Shown here in pieces: positions 55,881 to 64,000 of a DNA stretch of 64,000 bases (position 1 is its first letter; each line of letters begins with the position of its first letter). The translations under genes and the position numbers were made by a program. The notes beneath the pieces are model-generated. The model searched no databases. It worked only from the letters and a program-made list of their open reading frames with translations, and had not been told where the DNA came from. The stretch is taken from NCBI RefSeq assembly GCF_030813915.1, contig NZ_JAUSUJ010000028.1, positions 22,716-86,715 on the forward strand, read 5' to 3'. The DNA comes from Rhodoplanes tepidamans (GTDB taxonomy: Bacteria; Pseudomonadota; Alphaproteobacteria; Rhizobiales; Xanthobacteraceae).

Positions 55881-55970
55881 TGGCGGACGGGGTGGGATTC
55901 GAACCCACGAGAGACTTGCGCCTCTGGCGGTTTTCAAGACCGCTGCCTTCAACCACTCGGCCACCCGTCC
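55881..55970 (-). tRNA. tRNA-Ser (anticodon UGA)
   Basis: The 90-nt minus-strand sequence starts GGACGGGTGGCCGAGTGGTT and ends GTTCGAATCCCACCCCGTCC, GCCA. The anticodon loop CTTGAAA gives UGA. A long variable arm (AGAGGCGCAAGTCTCT) marks it as serine. The acceptor stem pairs fully and CCA is encoded. It lies about 70 bp from the prophage end but is not the integration site. Confidence 0.96.
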
Positions 55971-56135
55971 GGGTCCGCGGCTTCTCCTATCAGACCTCCG
56001 GACGCGCCGGAATGGGCGATCGCGCAGCCGACCGATCCGGTCGGGCGCGGCCCCGGCCGCCGAGGGCCGGGTGACGCACCGATGCAGCGGACGGTGCGAC
56101 CGCCTGGACATAACAGTGGCCCTGAATCCCGACCC

Positions 56136-56232
56136 GTCATCCTGAGGTGCTCGCCGCCGGCGAGCCTCGAAGGATGCGGCCCGGGCCGTCGCCCTTCGAG
56201 GGCCGCGCGCCGCGCGGCCACCTCAGGGCGAC
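56136..56232. repeat. Intergenic palindromic repeat, Rhizobiales type
   Basis: The element starts GTCATCCTGAGGTGCTCGCC, passes GAGCCTCGAAGGATG and CCCTTCGAGG, and ends GGCCACCTCAGG. It is a familiar inverted repeat found many times in genomes of this order. It lies in the 428-bp gap between tRNA-Ser and the lipoprotein gene; the rest of the gap shows nothing. Confidence 0.7.
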
Positions 56233-56398
56233 GGGAGAGTCAGTGCCGGAGGCCGTTGGTATCAGCTAGTCCGGCGTCTAGCTCCGAATCCCCGTCCTGG
56301 TAGAGCGGCGGCCGGGGTGAACTTTGCAGTTGGCAGCCCCGAAATGTGTCCCTAATGTGGCGCAGTGACATTCCGAATTGTCGGAACGGGGGGATAGC

Positions 56399-56770
56399 GT
56401 GCGTGCATGGGTGCTTGTCGCGGCCGCCCTGGCGGCCGGCTGCGCGACGAGGTCGGACGAGGTGGCGCCGAGCTACGTGTCGCCGTACCAGTACGAGCCG
56501 CTGACCTGCGCGCAGATCGCGGAGGAAAGCCAGCGCATCGCCCACCGGGCCAACGAGCTCGCCGGCGTTCAGGACAGCAAGCGCACCAAGGACACGGTCG
56601 CCACCACCGTCGCCGTGGTGGTGTTCTGGCCGGCCGCCTTCCTGGTCGGCGGCGACGACCGCAACACGGCCGAGCTCGCCCGCATGCGCGGCGAGCTCCA
56701 GGCGCTGGAGCAGGTCTCGGTCCGCAAGCGGTGCGGCATCGAGTTCAAGCGCCCGGAGCCGACGGGATGA
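56399..56770 (+). CDS. Small lipoprotein, unknown
   Basis: The 123-residue product has a signal peptide with lipobox ALAAGC (Cys15). The mature part has a helical region (AQIAEESQRIAHRANELAGV), a hydrophobic segment (TVATTVAVVVFWPAAFLVGG) and charged C-terminal helices. Similar small lipoproteins with this AEExxRIxxRAxELAG segment are common in Proteobacteria and of unknown role. GGGGGG precedes GTG 56399. Confidence 0.72.
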   Translation: MRAWVLVAAALAAGCATRSDEVAPSYVSPYQYEPLTCAQIAEESQRIAHRANELAGVQDSKRTKDTVATTVAVVVFWPAAFLVGGDDRNTAELARMRGELQALEQVSVRKRCGIEFKRPEPTG

Positions 56771-56886
56771 CGGCACTCGCCGCGTCGACGGCGGCCGAGC
56801 CGATCGACGGATCGCGCGCGCCGCGCATGCTCGCGCCGGGAATGCTCGCGCGGGGCAGGGCATGGCGGCCGGAGGCTCGCCCGACG

Positions 56887-56914
56887 AAAAAAGGGCGGTC
56901 CGCGAGGACCGCCC
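56887..56914 (-). terminator. Intrinsic terminator of small RNA copy 2
   Basis: The 9-bp stem GGGCGGTCC / GGACCGCCC with a 4-base loop (56914 to 56893) is followed by six T on the minus strand (56892-56887). It may also serve the lipoprotein gene from the other side less efficiently. Confidence 0.8.
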
Positions 56915-56954
56915 AATTCCGTCGCGCCACTCACCCCCGTGAAGCGGCGCCAAC
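56887..56954 (-). ncRNA. Candidate FNR/FixK-linked small RNA, copy 2
   Basis: A 68-nt transcript is predicted from about 56954 to the terminator. It shares GCCGCTTCACGGGGGTGAGT with copy 1, the hairpin CGCCGCTT / GAGTGGCG with a G-rich loop, and the terminator format. The linker between hairpin and terminator differs in sequence, which argues for selection on the shared parts. No ORF is apparent. The family is not recognised. Confidence 0.62.
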
Positions 56955-56960
56955 GGTGTG

Positions 56961-57002
56961 TTTCTAGGACGGGGCGGGGCGGCGCGCTTTGATCCAGATC
57001 AG
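56961..57002 (-). promoter_or_regulatory. FNR/FixK-like box and -10 of candidate small RNA, copy 2
   Basis: On the minus strand CTGATCTGGATCAAA (57002-56988) is one base from the FNR/FixK dyad. TAGAAA (56966-56961) lies 29.5 bp from the box centre, identical to copy 1. The predicted start at 56954 places the box at -41.5. Confidence 0.62.
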
Positions 57003-57090
57003 GGCACCGCAAAAAGTCGCTGCGCCGCGAAATCGCCGCGGCCGCGATTCCGAGTCCGCCGGCCGAGTCGGCGGTCCGGGGCACGCCCGG

Positions 57091-57414
57091 TCAGCGGCGG
57101 TTGAAGAAGGCGCGGATCGCCTGCATGCGGTCGATCGAGGTGTCGCGCTCGGCCTGCGGCTCGCAGGCCGCGACGCCGCGGTCGCGGACCTCGCCGTTGC
57201 GGTTGTCGAAGCCGAGCCGCTGGCACTGCTTGTAGGCGTCGGGCGCGAGCCGGATCGTGCCCTCGGGGCCGATCCGGGCGTGGCTGCCGGTCGCGGCCGG
57301 GCGCGGCAGCATCGCGAGGCCGACGCCGAGCAGCACGAGGCTGGCCGTCACCCCGGCGGCGATGCGGAGGCGGGAACGGCCGAGGCTGAGGAAGCGGGCA
57401 CGGCGCATGCGCAT
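57091..57414 (-). CDS. Small membrane-anchored hypothetical protein
   Basis: The 107-residue product has a basic N-terminus, one membrane helix (about 16-36) and a short outside domain with two cysteines (KQCQRLGF, AACEPQAERD) that could form a disulfide. No family was recognised. ATG 57414 is chosen because the upstream extension has shadow-like composition. It is followed on the same strand by small RNA copy 2. Confidence 0.55.
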   Translation of the reverse strand: MRMRRARFLSLGRSRLRIAAGVTASLVLLGVGLAMLPRPAATGSHARIGPEGTIRLAPDAYKQCQRLGFDNRNGEVRDRGVAACEPQAERDTSIDRMQAIRAFFNRR

Positions 57415-57875
57415 GGACCATTCTGGTCGCGACACGCCGGCTCCGGCGTGTGCGGTCGTGACATGGCGCGACCCTAGCGGCGAGGCGTTAACAACCGGCT
57501 TCCGCGACCGTCCCGGATTAGTGCGTAGAGAGGCTCTCCCCCGGCGACCGGGCGGCGGCCGGCACCGCGCCGCGACGCCCCCCGCGGGCGGCACCGAACC
57601 CGTCCCGAAACCCGCCCCGAAATCGGTCCCGGATCGGGTCCCGCCGGGCCTCGCCGCCGTCTTCTTTCCGGCTCATTTACCTTGCCAGAGTGTTTCGGTT
57701 CCGCGCGCAATTGCGGACGCGTAACGTGCGGCCGGGGCGCTCGCGACTCGTTCGACTCGGTCGAGCCGGATGGTCGGCGAAAGCCCCGGGCCCGGGCCGG
57801 GCGTCTCGTTCAGGGGGAACGGGGCGCCGTGTCGGCTTTGGTGCCGGGTGCGGCAGGAGGGGGGATCCTCGTCGG
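57415..57875. other. Intergenic region between divergent genes
   Basis: About 460 bp separate the minus-strand membrane protein gene from rlpA. The two promoters must lie here. The only AT-richer patch is around 57660-57700. Repeated CCCG/GGTCCCG strings occur near 57600-57650, with no clear motif or gene. Confidence 0.4.
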
Positions 57876-58820
57876 ATGATCCGGGGGGAGGTGAGGGGAC
57901 GGCTCGCTCGGCTGGCGCGCGTCGGCGCGGCGGCCGGCGCATGCGTGGCGCTGGCCCACTGCTCGGCCGGCAATGGCGGCCTGTTTCCGAGAATCGATCC
58001 GCGCTACGGCGTCGCCGCGAGCCCGCGCGTCGTCGAGCCCGGCCAGCCGGTCCCCAAGGGCGGCGGCGGCTATCGCATCGGCAAGCCCTACATGGTGGGC
58101 GGCCGCATGTACGTCCCCGAGGAGGACGTCAACTACCGGGCGGAGGGCCTCGCCTCCTGGTACGGCACCGATTTCCACGGCCGGCTGACGGCGAACGGCG
58201 AGGTGTTCGACATGCACAGCATGTCGGCCGCCCATCCGACCCTGCCGATGCCGAGCTATGTGCGGGTCACCAATCTCGGCAACAACCGCTCCATGATCCT
58301 GCGGGTCAACGACCGCGGGCCGTTCCACCAGGGCCGGCTCATCGACGTGTCGAACAAGGCCGCGGACATGCTGGGCTTCCAGTCCAACGGCACGGCCCGG
58401 GTGCGGGTCGAGTATGTCGGCCGCGCCCCGCTGGAGGGCTCCGACGACGGAATCCTGATGGCGACCCTGCGCCAGGGCGAGCCGGCCCCGGCGCCGTCGC
58501 TGGTGATGATGGCGGCGACCCGGCCGTTCGTCCCGGCGCTACGCGGCGTCGGGGCCGCGCCGCCGCCGCCCCGGAGCGGCGTGCCGATGCCGCCGGAGCG
58601 GCCGTTCAGCCTCGGCCTCGACGACCAGCCGGCCGCGCCGGCCGGGCGGGCCTCCGGCCGCACCTCGCAGCGGGCGCCGGCGCCCGGCGACAGGCCGCCC
58701 GTGATGGCGGCCGGGCGCGATCCCAAGCCGGCCAGGCCGGCGGCGGCCCTGGCGGCGGTCGAATCGCGCCCGGGGCGCGAGGCGCCGCCCGCCGTGATGA
58801 CCGGCCGCGGCCTCTATTAG
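57876..58820 (+). CDS. rlpA: RlpA-family septal lytic transglycosylase lipoprotein
   Basis: This is an outer-membrane lipoprotein with a double-psi beta-barrel that cuts denuded glycan strands at the septum. The 314-residue product has a lipobox (ALAHC). The barrel runs over about residues 85-180, with GLASWYGTDFHGRLTANGEV, FDMHSMSAAHPTLPMPSYVR, VTNLGNNRSMILRVNDRGPF and IDVSNKAADMLGF. The C-terminal 120 residues are Pro/Ala-rich and lack a SPOR domain. It begins the rlpA - carboxypeptidase - tmk - holB - metG cluster. Confidence 0.9.
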   Translation: MIRGEVRGRLARLARVGAAAGACVALAHCSAGNGGLFPRIDPRYGVAASPRVVEPGQPVPKGGGGYRIGKPYMVGGRMYVPEEDVNYRAEGLASWYGTDFHGRLTANGEVFDMHSMSAAHPTLPMPSYVRVTNLGNNRSMILRVNDRGPFHQGRLIDVSNKAADMLGFQSNGTARVRVEYVGRAPLEGSDDGILMATLRQGEPAPAPSLVMMAATRPFVPALRGVGAAPPPPRSGVPMPPERPFSLGLDDQPAAPAGRASGRTSQRAPAPGDRPPVMAAGRDPKPARPAAALAAVESRPGREAPPAVMTGRGLY

Positions 58821-58945
58821 GGCGCGAGACTCTCCCGGCAACGTCCCGTATCGGCTGAATTTTCGCTATCTGTCCGGGACCCGCTGTTGTCCCGGCGGGC
58901 GGGCCGCGCCATTGTGCGGCCCCACTGTCTTGGGACGCGAGGGCC

Positions 58946-60235
58946 ATGATTCGGATGCTTCGCCGCCGCCCGGCGGCACCAGGGGGTGCATCGGGCCGGG
59001 ATGCCGCCGGCCGGGGCGGACCCGCCCGCGGCCTCGTCGGCGCCGTCGCCGCGCTGTCGCTCGTCCTCGTCGTCGCCCTCGTGGCCGCGGCCGGCGCCGC
59101 CAACAACTCGGTGACGGGCGCCAAGAAGGAGGAGGGGTTCCAGACCGCCGCCCCCTACGCCATCCTGATCGACGCCGAGACCGGCACGGTCCTCTACGAG
59201 AAGGCGGCCGACACGCCGACGGCACCGTCGAGCCTGCTCAAGCTGATGACCGCCGAGATGGTCTTCCACGAGCTCGAGTCGGGCCGCCTCACGCTCGACC
59301 AGGAGTTCCCGGTCAGCGAGGACGCCTGGCGGCGCGGCGGGGCGCCGTCGCACACCTCCAGCATGTTCGCCCCGATCCACAGCCGGGTGCGCATCGAGGA
59401 TCTGCTGCGCGGCCTGATCATCCAGTCGGGCAACGACGCGGCGATCGCGCTCGCCGAGGGCATCGCCGGCAACGAGCGCAGCTTCGCCGAGGCGATGACA
59501 AGGCGGGCCCGCGAGATCGGCCTCGCCCGCTCGACCTTCGGCAACGCCACCGGCCTGCCGGACCCGGGCAACGCCGTGACCATGCGGGAGCTGGCGAAGC
59601 TCGCCCAGCACATCATCAGGACCTACCCGAAATACTATCCGATCTACGGCGAGCGCGAGTTCACCTGGAACAAGATCCGCCAGCTCAACCGCAATCCGCT
59701 CCTGCCGCTCAACCTCGGTGCCGACGGCATGAAGACCGGCTACACGGCCGAGGGCGGCTACGGGCTGGTCGGCTCGGCGGTGCAGAACGGCCTGCGGCTG
59801 ATCGTGGCGATCAACGGGCTGAAGACCGCCAAGGACCGCGCCGACGAGGGCAGGCGGCTCCTGGAGTGGGGCTTCTCCGGCTTCGAGGCGCGCCCGCTGT
59901 TCGCCGAGGGCCAGACCATCGGCGACGCCAAGGTGTTCGGCGGGGCGCAGGGAAGCGTGCCGCTGGTCGCCGGCAAGGCGGTGTCGGTGCTGGTGCCGAA
60001 GAACACGACCGACCGCATCTCGGCGCGGATCCTGTATACGGGGCCGGTGCGGGCGCCAGTCGCCGAGGGCCAGCCGGTCGGCCGGCTGCGGGTGATCAGG
60101 GGCGACAACGTCACGCTCGAGGTGCCGCTCAAGGCGGCCGAGGCGGTCGAGGTCGGCAGCCTGCCGCAGCGCGCCGTCGACGTCGTGACCGAGCTGGTCA
60201 TCGGCTGGATCAAGGCGGGCTTCGCGCGCATTTGA
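58946..60235 (+). CDS. D-alanyl-D-alanine carboxypeptidase (PBP5/6 family)
   Basis: This enzyme removes the terminal D-Ala from peptidoglycan pentapeptides. The 429-residue product has an N-terminal membrane segment (about 30-52), the active-site SxxK at Ser96-Lys99 (SSLLK), SGN at 161-163 and KTG at 263-265 ([11 protein letters not shown]). The C-terminal PBP5 domain and an amphipathic end ([13 protein letters not shown]) should tether it to the membrane. The order after rlpA is conserved in this group. Confidence 0.94.
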   Translation: MIRMLRRRPAAPGGASGRDAAGRGGPARGLVGAVAALSLVLVVALVAAAGAANNSVTGAKKEEGFQTAAPYAILIDAETGTVLYEKAADTPTAPSSLLKLMTAEMVFHELESGRLTLDQEFPVSEDAWRRGGAPSHTSSMFAPIHSRVRIEDLLRGLIIQSGNDAAIALAEGIAGNERSFAEAMTRRAREIGLARSTFGNATGLPDPGNAVTMRELAKLAQHIIRTYPKYYPIYGEREFTWNKIRQLNRNPLLPLNLGADGMKTGYTAEGGYGLVGSAVQNGLRLIVAINGLKTAKDRADEGRRLLEWGFSGFEARPLFAEGQTIGDAKVFGGAQGSVPLVAGKAVSVLVPKNTTDRISARILYTGPVRAPVAEGQPVGRLRVIRGDNVTLEVPLKAAEAVEVGSLPQRAVDVVTELVIGWIKAGFARI

Positions 60236-60257
60236 GCGCCTGGGAACGGACATTCGG

Positions 60258-61016
60258 ATGCGCGGGAAGTTCATCACGTTCGAGGGCGGGGAGGGGTCGG
60301 GCAAGTCGACCCAGGCCGCGCTGCTGGCCGGGCGGCTGCGCCGGCTGGGGATTTCGGTGGTGCAGACCCGCGAGCCCGGCGGCTCGCCGGGCGCCGAGGC
60401 GGTGCGGCACGTGCTGCTCGCCGGCGCCGCCAAGCCGTTCGGGCCGGAGGCCGAGGCGATGCTGTTCGCCGCCGCCCGCGCCGACCATCTGGAGAAGACC
60501 ATCCGGCCGGCGCTCGAGCGCGGCGCCTGGGTGGTGTGCGACCGCTTCCTCGACTCGACCCGCGTCTACCAGGGCGCCGTCGGCAAGGTCGATCCGGCCG
60601 TGATCCGGGCGCTGGAGCGGGTGGCGGTCGGCGACACCCTGCCGGACCTCACCATCGTGCTGGACCTGCCGGCCGAGGCGGGGCTCGCCCGCGCGGCCGG
60701 GCGCCGCGACGGCGGCACGGCCGATCGTTTCGAGGCGGAGGACGTCGCCTTCCACGCGGCGCTGCGCGACGGCTACGCGGCGATCGCCGCGGCCGAGCCC
60801 GGACGCTGCGCCGTGGTCGACGCGAGCCCGGCGCCGGAACGAATCGCCGATGCGGTGTGGACCGTGGTCTGCGCCCGGCTCGGCGCCGCCCAGGTGGAGT
60901 CCGACGCAGCCGGGCCGGACACCGAGACATCGGACCCCGCGACGTCCGCGGGCGTCGAGGCCCGGAATGCCGGGGACACGCCGGCCGCCGGCCGCCTCGA
61001 CGCGGCGGTGCCGTGA
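60258..61016 (+). CDS. tmk: Thymidylate kinase
   Basis: This enzyme phosphorylates dTMP to dTDP. The 252-residue product has the P-loop GGEGSGKST (10-18), the DRE-type [11 protein letters not shown], the [12 protein letters not shown] substrate loop and the lid region ([14 protein letters not shown]). The last 40 residues are a low-complexity Ala/Asp/Glu extension beyond the usual about 210 residues. Its stop overlaps holB. Confidence 0.94.
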   Translation: MRGKFITFEGGEGSGKSTQAALLAGRLRRLGISVVQTREPGGSPGAEAVRHVLLAGAAKPFGPEAEAMLFAAARADHLEKTIRPALERGAWVVCDRFLDSTRVYQGAVGKVDPAVIRALERVAVGDTLPDLTIVLDLPAEAGLARAAGRRDGGTADRFEAEDVAFHAALRDGYAAIAAAEPGRCAVVDASPAPERIADAVWTVVCARLGAAQVESDAAGPDTETSDPATSAGVEARNAGDTPAAGRLDAAVP

Positions 61017-62065
61017 GCCGCGCCCCCCGCGCGGCGCGGGAGGAGACCGCCGCGGTTCCGCATCCGCGCGCCACCCTCGCCCTGGTCGGCCACGCCGCCG
61101 CCGAGGCGACGCTGCTCGCCGCCTACAAGTCCGGCCGCGTCCCGCACGCCTGGCTGGTCGGCGGCCCGGCCGGCATCGGCAAGGCGACGCTGGTCTACCG
61201 CTTCGCCCGCTTCGTCCTCGCCCATCCGGACCCCGGGTCGGCCGCCGTCCAGGCGGCGACCTCGCTGGCGCTGCCCGACGACCATCCGGTGGTGCGCCGG
61301 GTCGCGGCCGACACCGAGGGGGCGCTGCTCGCCCTGGAGCGCACGCCCGGCGAGAAGAGCGAGACGGTGCGCACGGTCATCACGGTCGACCAGGTCCGCG
61401 AGACGGTCGGCTTCTTCGGGGCCACGGCCACCGGCGGCGGCTGGCGCATCTGTATCGTCGACGCCGCCGAGGAGCTGAAATATCCCGAAGGCGCCAATGC
61501 CTTGCTGAAGATTCTGGAAGAGCCGCCGCAACGCGCGCTCCTCCTCCTGGTGAGCCATTCGCCCGGCCGCCTGCTGCCGACCATCCGGTCGCGCTGCCGG
61601 ATGCTGACGCTGCGGCCGCTCGCGGTCCCCGAGGTGGTGACGGCCGCCGCGGCGGCGCTCGGCCGCGATCCGCACGATCCCGGGCTCGCCGAGGCGGCGG
61701 CCGCCGCCGACGGCTGCGTCGCCCGCGCCATCGCGCTCTCCGGCGGTCCCCTGCTGGCGCTGCGCGAGAAGGTCGCCGCGCTGCTCGCCCAGGTGCCGAG
61801 CCCCGACCCGCGCGCCCTGCATGCGCTCGGCGACACCCTGGAGCGGGCCGACCGCGAGATGGTCGAGACCTTCGTCGAGACGGTGCGGGACTGGCTCTCG
61901 GGCGAGCTGCGCCGCGGGCCCCAGGCGGCGCGCCGGCTCGCCCCCTATGCCGAGGCCTGGAGTCGGCTCGACACCGCCGCCCGCGACGTCCTCACCCTCA
62001 ACCTCGACCGCCGCGCCCTGGTCTTCGCCGTGTTCGGCTGGCTTGCCGAGGCGGCACGGGGTTGA
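61013..62065 (+). CDS. holB: DNA polymerase III delta' subunit
   Basis: This is a clamp-loader subunit of the replicase. The 350-residue product has the AAA+ fold with [32 protein letters not shown], the Walker B-like [20 protein letters not shown] with KILEEPP, and the [11 protein letters not shown] sensor segment. The cysteine zinc ribbon of E. coli delta' is not obvious. GTG 61013 overlaps the tmk stop. Confidence 0.93.
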   Translation: MSRAPRAAREETAAVPHPRATLALVGHAAAEATLLAAYKSGRVPHAWLVGGPAGIGKATLVYRFARFVLAHPDPGSAAVQAATSLALPDDHPVVRRVAADTEGALLALERTPGEKSETVRTVITVDQVRETVGFFGATATGGGWRICIVDAAEELKYPEGANALLKILEEPPQRALLLLVSHSPGRLLPTIRSRCRMLTLRPLAVPEVVTAAAAALGRDPHDPGLAEAAAAADGCVARAIALSGGPLLALREKVAALLAQVPSPDPRALHALGDTLERADREMVETFVETVRDWLSGELRRGPQAARRLAPYAEAWSRLDTAARDVLTLNLDRRALVFAVFGWLAEAARG

Positions 62066-62095
62066 TACCCAGGCGGCGACATCGCCGCAGCATCT

Positions 62096-62263
62096 CGTCA
62101 TTCCGGGCCGGCGCACCGATCACGGGCTTGCCCGTGATCGGCATCGTAAGATGCCGAAGTCGGCGATCGCCGACTTCGGGGCGCCGAACCCGGAATCCAG
62201 CCACGAACGCCGAGCTCACGGCTGGATTCCGGGTTCGCGGCTTCGCCGCGCCCCGGAATGACG
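62096..62263. repeat. Intergenic inverted repeat element
   Basis: The element begins CGTCATTCCGGG, ends CCCCGGAATGACG, and contains CCGGAATCCAG and its reverse CTGGATTCCGGG. Nested hairpins (GATCACGGGCTTGCCCGTGATC, 62115-62136) lie inside. It is a common dispersed repeat of this bacterial group. It lies between holB and metG. Confidence 0.8.
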
Positions 62264-62302
62264 GCTGCTTTTTGCCCGGATTGCCTGCGAGCTTCGAAAT
62301 CC

Positions 62303-63853
62303 ATGGCCTCCAAACGCTATTACCTCACCACCGCCATCGCGTACCCGAACGGGGCGCCGCACATCGGCCATGCCTACGAGGTGATCGCCACCGACGCGAT
62401 CGCCCGGTTCATGCGGCTCGACGGCTGCGACGTGCACTTCCTCACCGGCACCGACGAGCACGGGCAGAAGATGGTGCAGACGGCGGCCAGGGAGGGGCTG
62501 ACGGCGCGGGCGCTCGCCGACCGCAACGTCGCGCTGTTCCAGGCGATGGACGCCAAGCTGAACATCTCGCACGACGACTTCATCCGCACCACCGAGGCGC
62601 GCCATCACCGGTCGTCCCAGGCGATCTGGGAGCGGATGAAGGCGAACGGCGACGTCTACCTGTCGAAATACGCCGGCTGGTACTCGGTGCGCGACGAGGC
62701 CTTCTACACCGAGAGCGAGACCACGGTCGGCGACGACAAGGTGCGGCGCGGCCCGTCCGGCACCCCGGTCGAGTGGGTCGAGGAGGAGAGCTGGTTCTTC
62801 CGGCTGTCGGCCTACCAGCAGAAGCTGCTCGACCTCTACGAGCGGGTGCCCGACTTCGTGCTGCCCAAGGAGCGGTTCAACGAGGTCGCGAGCTTCGTCC
62901 GCGGCGGCCTGCAGGACCTGTCGATCTCGCGCACCACCTTCGACTGGGGCATCCCGGTGCCGGGCGACGAGAAGCACATCATGTATGTGTGGGTCGACGC
63001 GCTGACCAACTACATCACCGGCGTCGGCTTCCCCGACACCGACAGCGCCATGTTCCGGACGTACTGGCCGGCCGATCTGCACGTCATCGGCAAGGACATC
63101 CTGCGCTTCCACGCCGTCTACTGGCCGGCCTTCCTGATGTCGGCCGGCGTCGACGTGCCGCGCCGCGTGTTCTCGCACGGCTTCCTGTTCAACCGCGGCG
63201 AGAAGATGTCGAAGTCGGTCGGCAACGTGATCGACCCGGTCGGGCTCGCCGACCTCTACGGCGTCGACCAGCTCCGCTACTTCTTCCTGCGCGAGGTGCC
63301 GTTCGGACAGGACGGCAGCTACTCGCACGAGGCGATCGTCAACCGGATCAACGCGGACCTCGCCAACGACCTCGGCAATCTCGCCCAGCGCTCGCTGTCG
63401 ATGCTGGCCAAGGCGTTCAAGGGCGTGCTGCCGCAGCCGGGCGCGTTCTCCGGCAACGACGAGGCGATCCTGGCCGCCGCCGACGCGCTGGTCGGCAAGG
63501 CGCGCGAGCACATGGCGACCCAGCAGATCCACCAGGTGCTGAACGCCGTGTGGGCCGTGGTCGCCGACGCCAACCGCTATTTTGCGGGCGAGGCGCCGTG
63601 GGCCTTGGCGAAGACCGACCCGGTGCGCCAGGGCACGGTGCTCTACGTCACGGCCGAGGTGCTGCGCCAGGTCGCCATCCTGGCCCAGCCGGTGATGCCG
63701 ACGGCGTGCGGCAAGCTGCTCGACATTCTGGCCGTGCCGGCCGACGCGCGCGACTTCTCCCAGCTCGGCGGCCACGTGCGCATCGCCCCCGGCAGTACGC
63801 TCCCGCCGCCCAGCCCGGTGTTCCCGCGCTGGATCGAGCCGGCGACGGAGTGA
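62303..63853 (+). CDS. metG: Methionyl-tRNA synthetase
   Basis: This enzyme charges tRNA-Met. The 516-residue class I synthetase has the HIGH motif (PHIGHAYE, His20-His23) and KMSKS at 301-305. The short bacterial form without the C-terminal dimerisation domain is typical of alphaproteobacteria. The Cys zinc cluster is absent (GTDEHGQKM leads into the CP1 region without CxxC knuckles). ATG 62303 is chosen over 62258, which would fall in the repeat. Confidence 0.95.
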   Translation: MASKRYYLTTAIAYPNGAPHIGHAYEVIATDAIARFMRLDGCDVHFLTGTDEHGQKMVQTAAREGLTARALADRNVALFQAMDAKLNISHDDFIRTTEARHHRSSQAIWERMKANGDVYLSKYAGWYSVRDEAFYTESETTVGDDKVRRGPSGTPVEWVEEESWFFRLSAYQQKLLDLYERVPDFVLPKERFNEVASFVRGGLQDLSISRTTFDWGIPVPGDEKHIMYVWVDALTNYITGVGFPDTDSAMFRTYWPADLHVIGKDILRFHAVYWPAFLMSAGVDVPRRVFSHGFLFNRGEKMSKSVGNVIDPVGLADLYGVDQLRYFFLREVPFGQDGSYSHEAIVNRINADLANDLGNLAQRSLSMLAKAFKGVLPQPGAFSGNDEAILAAADALVGKAREHMATQQIHQVLNAVWAVVADANRYFAGEAPWALAKTDPVRQGTVLYVTAEVLRQVAILAQPVMPTACGKLLDILAVPADARDFSQLGGHVRIAPGSTLPPPSPVFPRWIEPATE

Positions 63854-63882
63854 GAACGATGACTCGGCGCCTCGGGACCGGA

Positions 63883-63938
63883 CCCTCTCCCCTCGTGGGA
63901 GAGGGTGCCCGAGCGAAGCTCGGGCGGGTGAGGGGGCG
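63883..63938. repeat. Intergenic repeat after metG
   Basis: CCCTCTCCCCTCGTGGGAGAG followed by GGTGCCCGAGCGAAGCTCGGGC and GGGTGAGGG is a dispersed inverted repeat well known in Rhizobiales-type genomes. It lies in the last 150 bases, which hold no other feature. Confidence 0.7.
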
Positions 63939-64000
63939 TCCCGCAAGCTCCGAGCGAGAGGATGGCTCCCTCACCCGGCTCGCCGCTGCGCGGGGGGGCC

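Noticed and set aside
55881..55970. tRNA-Ser as the phage attachment site
   Set aside because: The tRNA is about 70 bp outside the right end, has no duplicated 3' end on the left side, and the CTTGC duplication with DDE transposase explains the insertion.

Overview
This is a high-GC chromosomal segment from an alphaproteobacterium, most likely of the order Hyphomicrobiales (Rhizobiales). The evidence is the rlpA - D,D-carboxypeptidase - tmk - holB - metG gene order, alphaproteobacterial palindromic intergenic repeats, LivHM and TAXI transporters, a bacteriophytochrome of the HWE kinase type, and FNR/FixK-like boxes. The species is not determined.

Left flank (1-10053): two branched-chain amino-acid permease genes (livH, livM), a small ORF, a coupled minus-strand pair encoding a TAXI solute-binding protein and a potassium channel, and a quinone oxidoreductase. 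These are followed by a candidate small RNA with an FNR/FixK-like box, a gene-poor decayed stretch, and a large bacteriophytochrome. The decayed stretch holds a broken Mor-like phage gene and an IS5-like transposase remnant. After the phytochrome comes a broken copy of a phage zinc-ribbon gene. The phytochrome is therefore flanked by debris of an older Mu-like prophage.

Prophage (10054-55806, 45,753 bp): a complete-looking Mu-like transposable prophage. Its ends are TGTA...TACA, with related inverted binding sites and a perfect 5-bp target duplication CTTGC (10049-10053 and 55807-55811). It sits within the right-end site of the older, decayed relative. Its layout, left to right, is as follows. 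A secreted-protein gene and an S24 repressor lie on the minus strand, with operators. Then comes an early operon: Ner, ParB-like, transposase MuA, MuB, HTH proteins, a DnaA domain IV-like protein, Gam, GemA and a Mor-like activator. Next are cargo gene 1 (DUF2254-like membrane protein) and lysis (GH108 endolysin, overlapping Rz/Rz1). Then the packaging proteins gp26/gp27-like, cargo gene 2 (minus-strand membrane protein), terminase, portal and F-like minor head protein. Cargo gene 3 (KAP P-loop NTPase) precedes protease/scaffold, capsid and connector genes. The tail cluster is in P2-like order (V-W-J-I-fibres-sheath-tube-chaperone with a frameshift-tape measure-U-X-D). At the right end, a Com-like zinc finger overlaps a DNA methyltransferase where Mu has com-mom, and a zinc-ribbon gene is last. 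Two identical-format dyad elements stand before the protease/head and sheath operons and look like activator-dependent late promoters.

Right flank (55812-64000): tRNA-Ser(UGA), a lipoprotein, a second copy of the candidate small RNA with the same promoter geometry, a small membrane protein, and then the rlpA, D,D-carboxypeptidase, tmk, holB and metG housekeeping run with typical intergenic repeats. No CRISPR array was seen.
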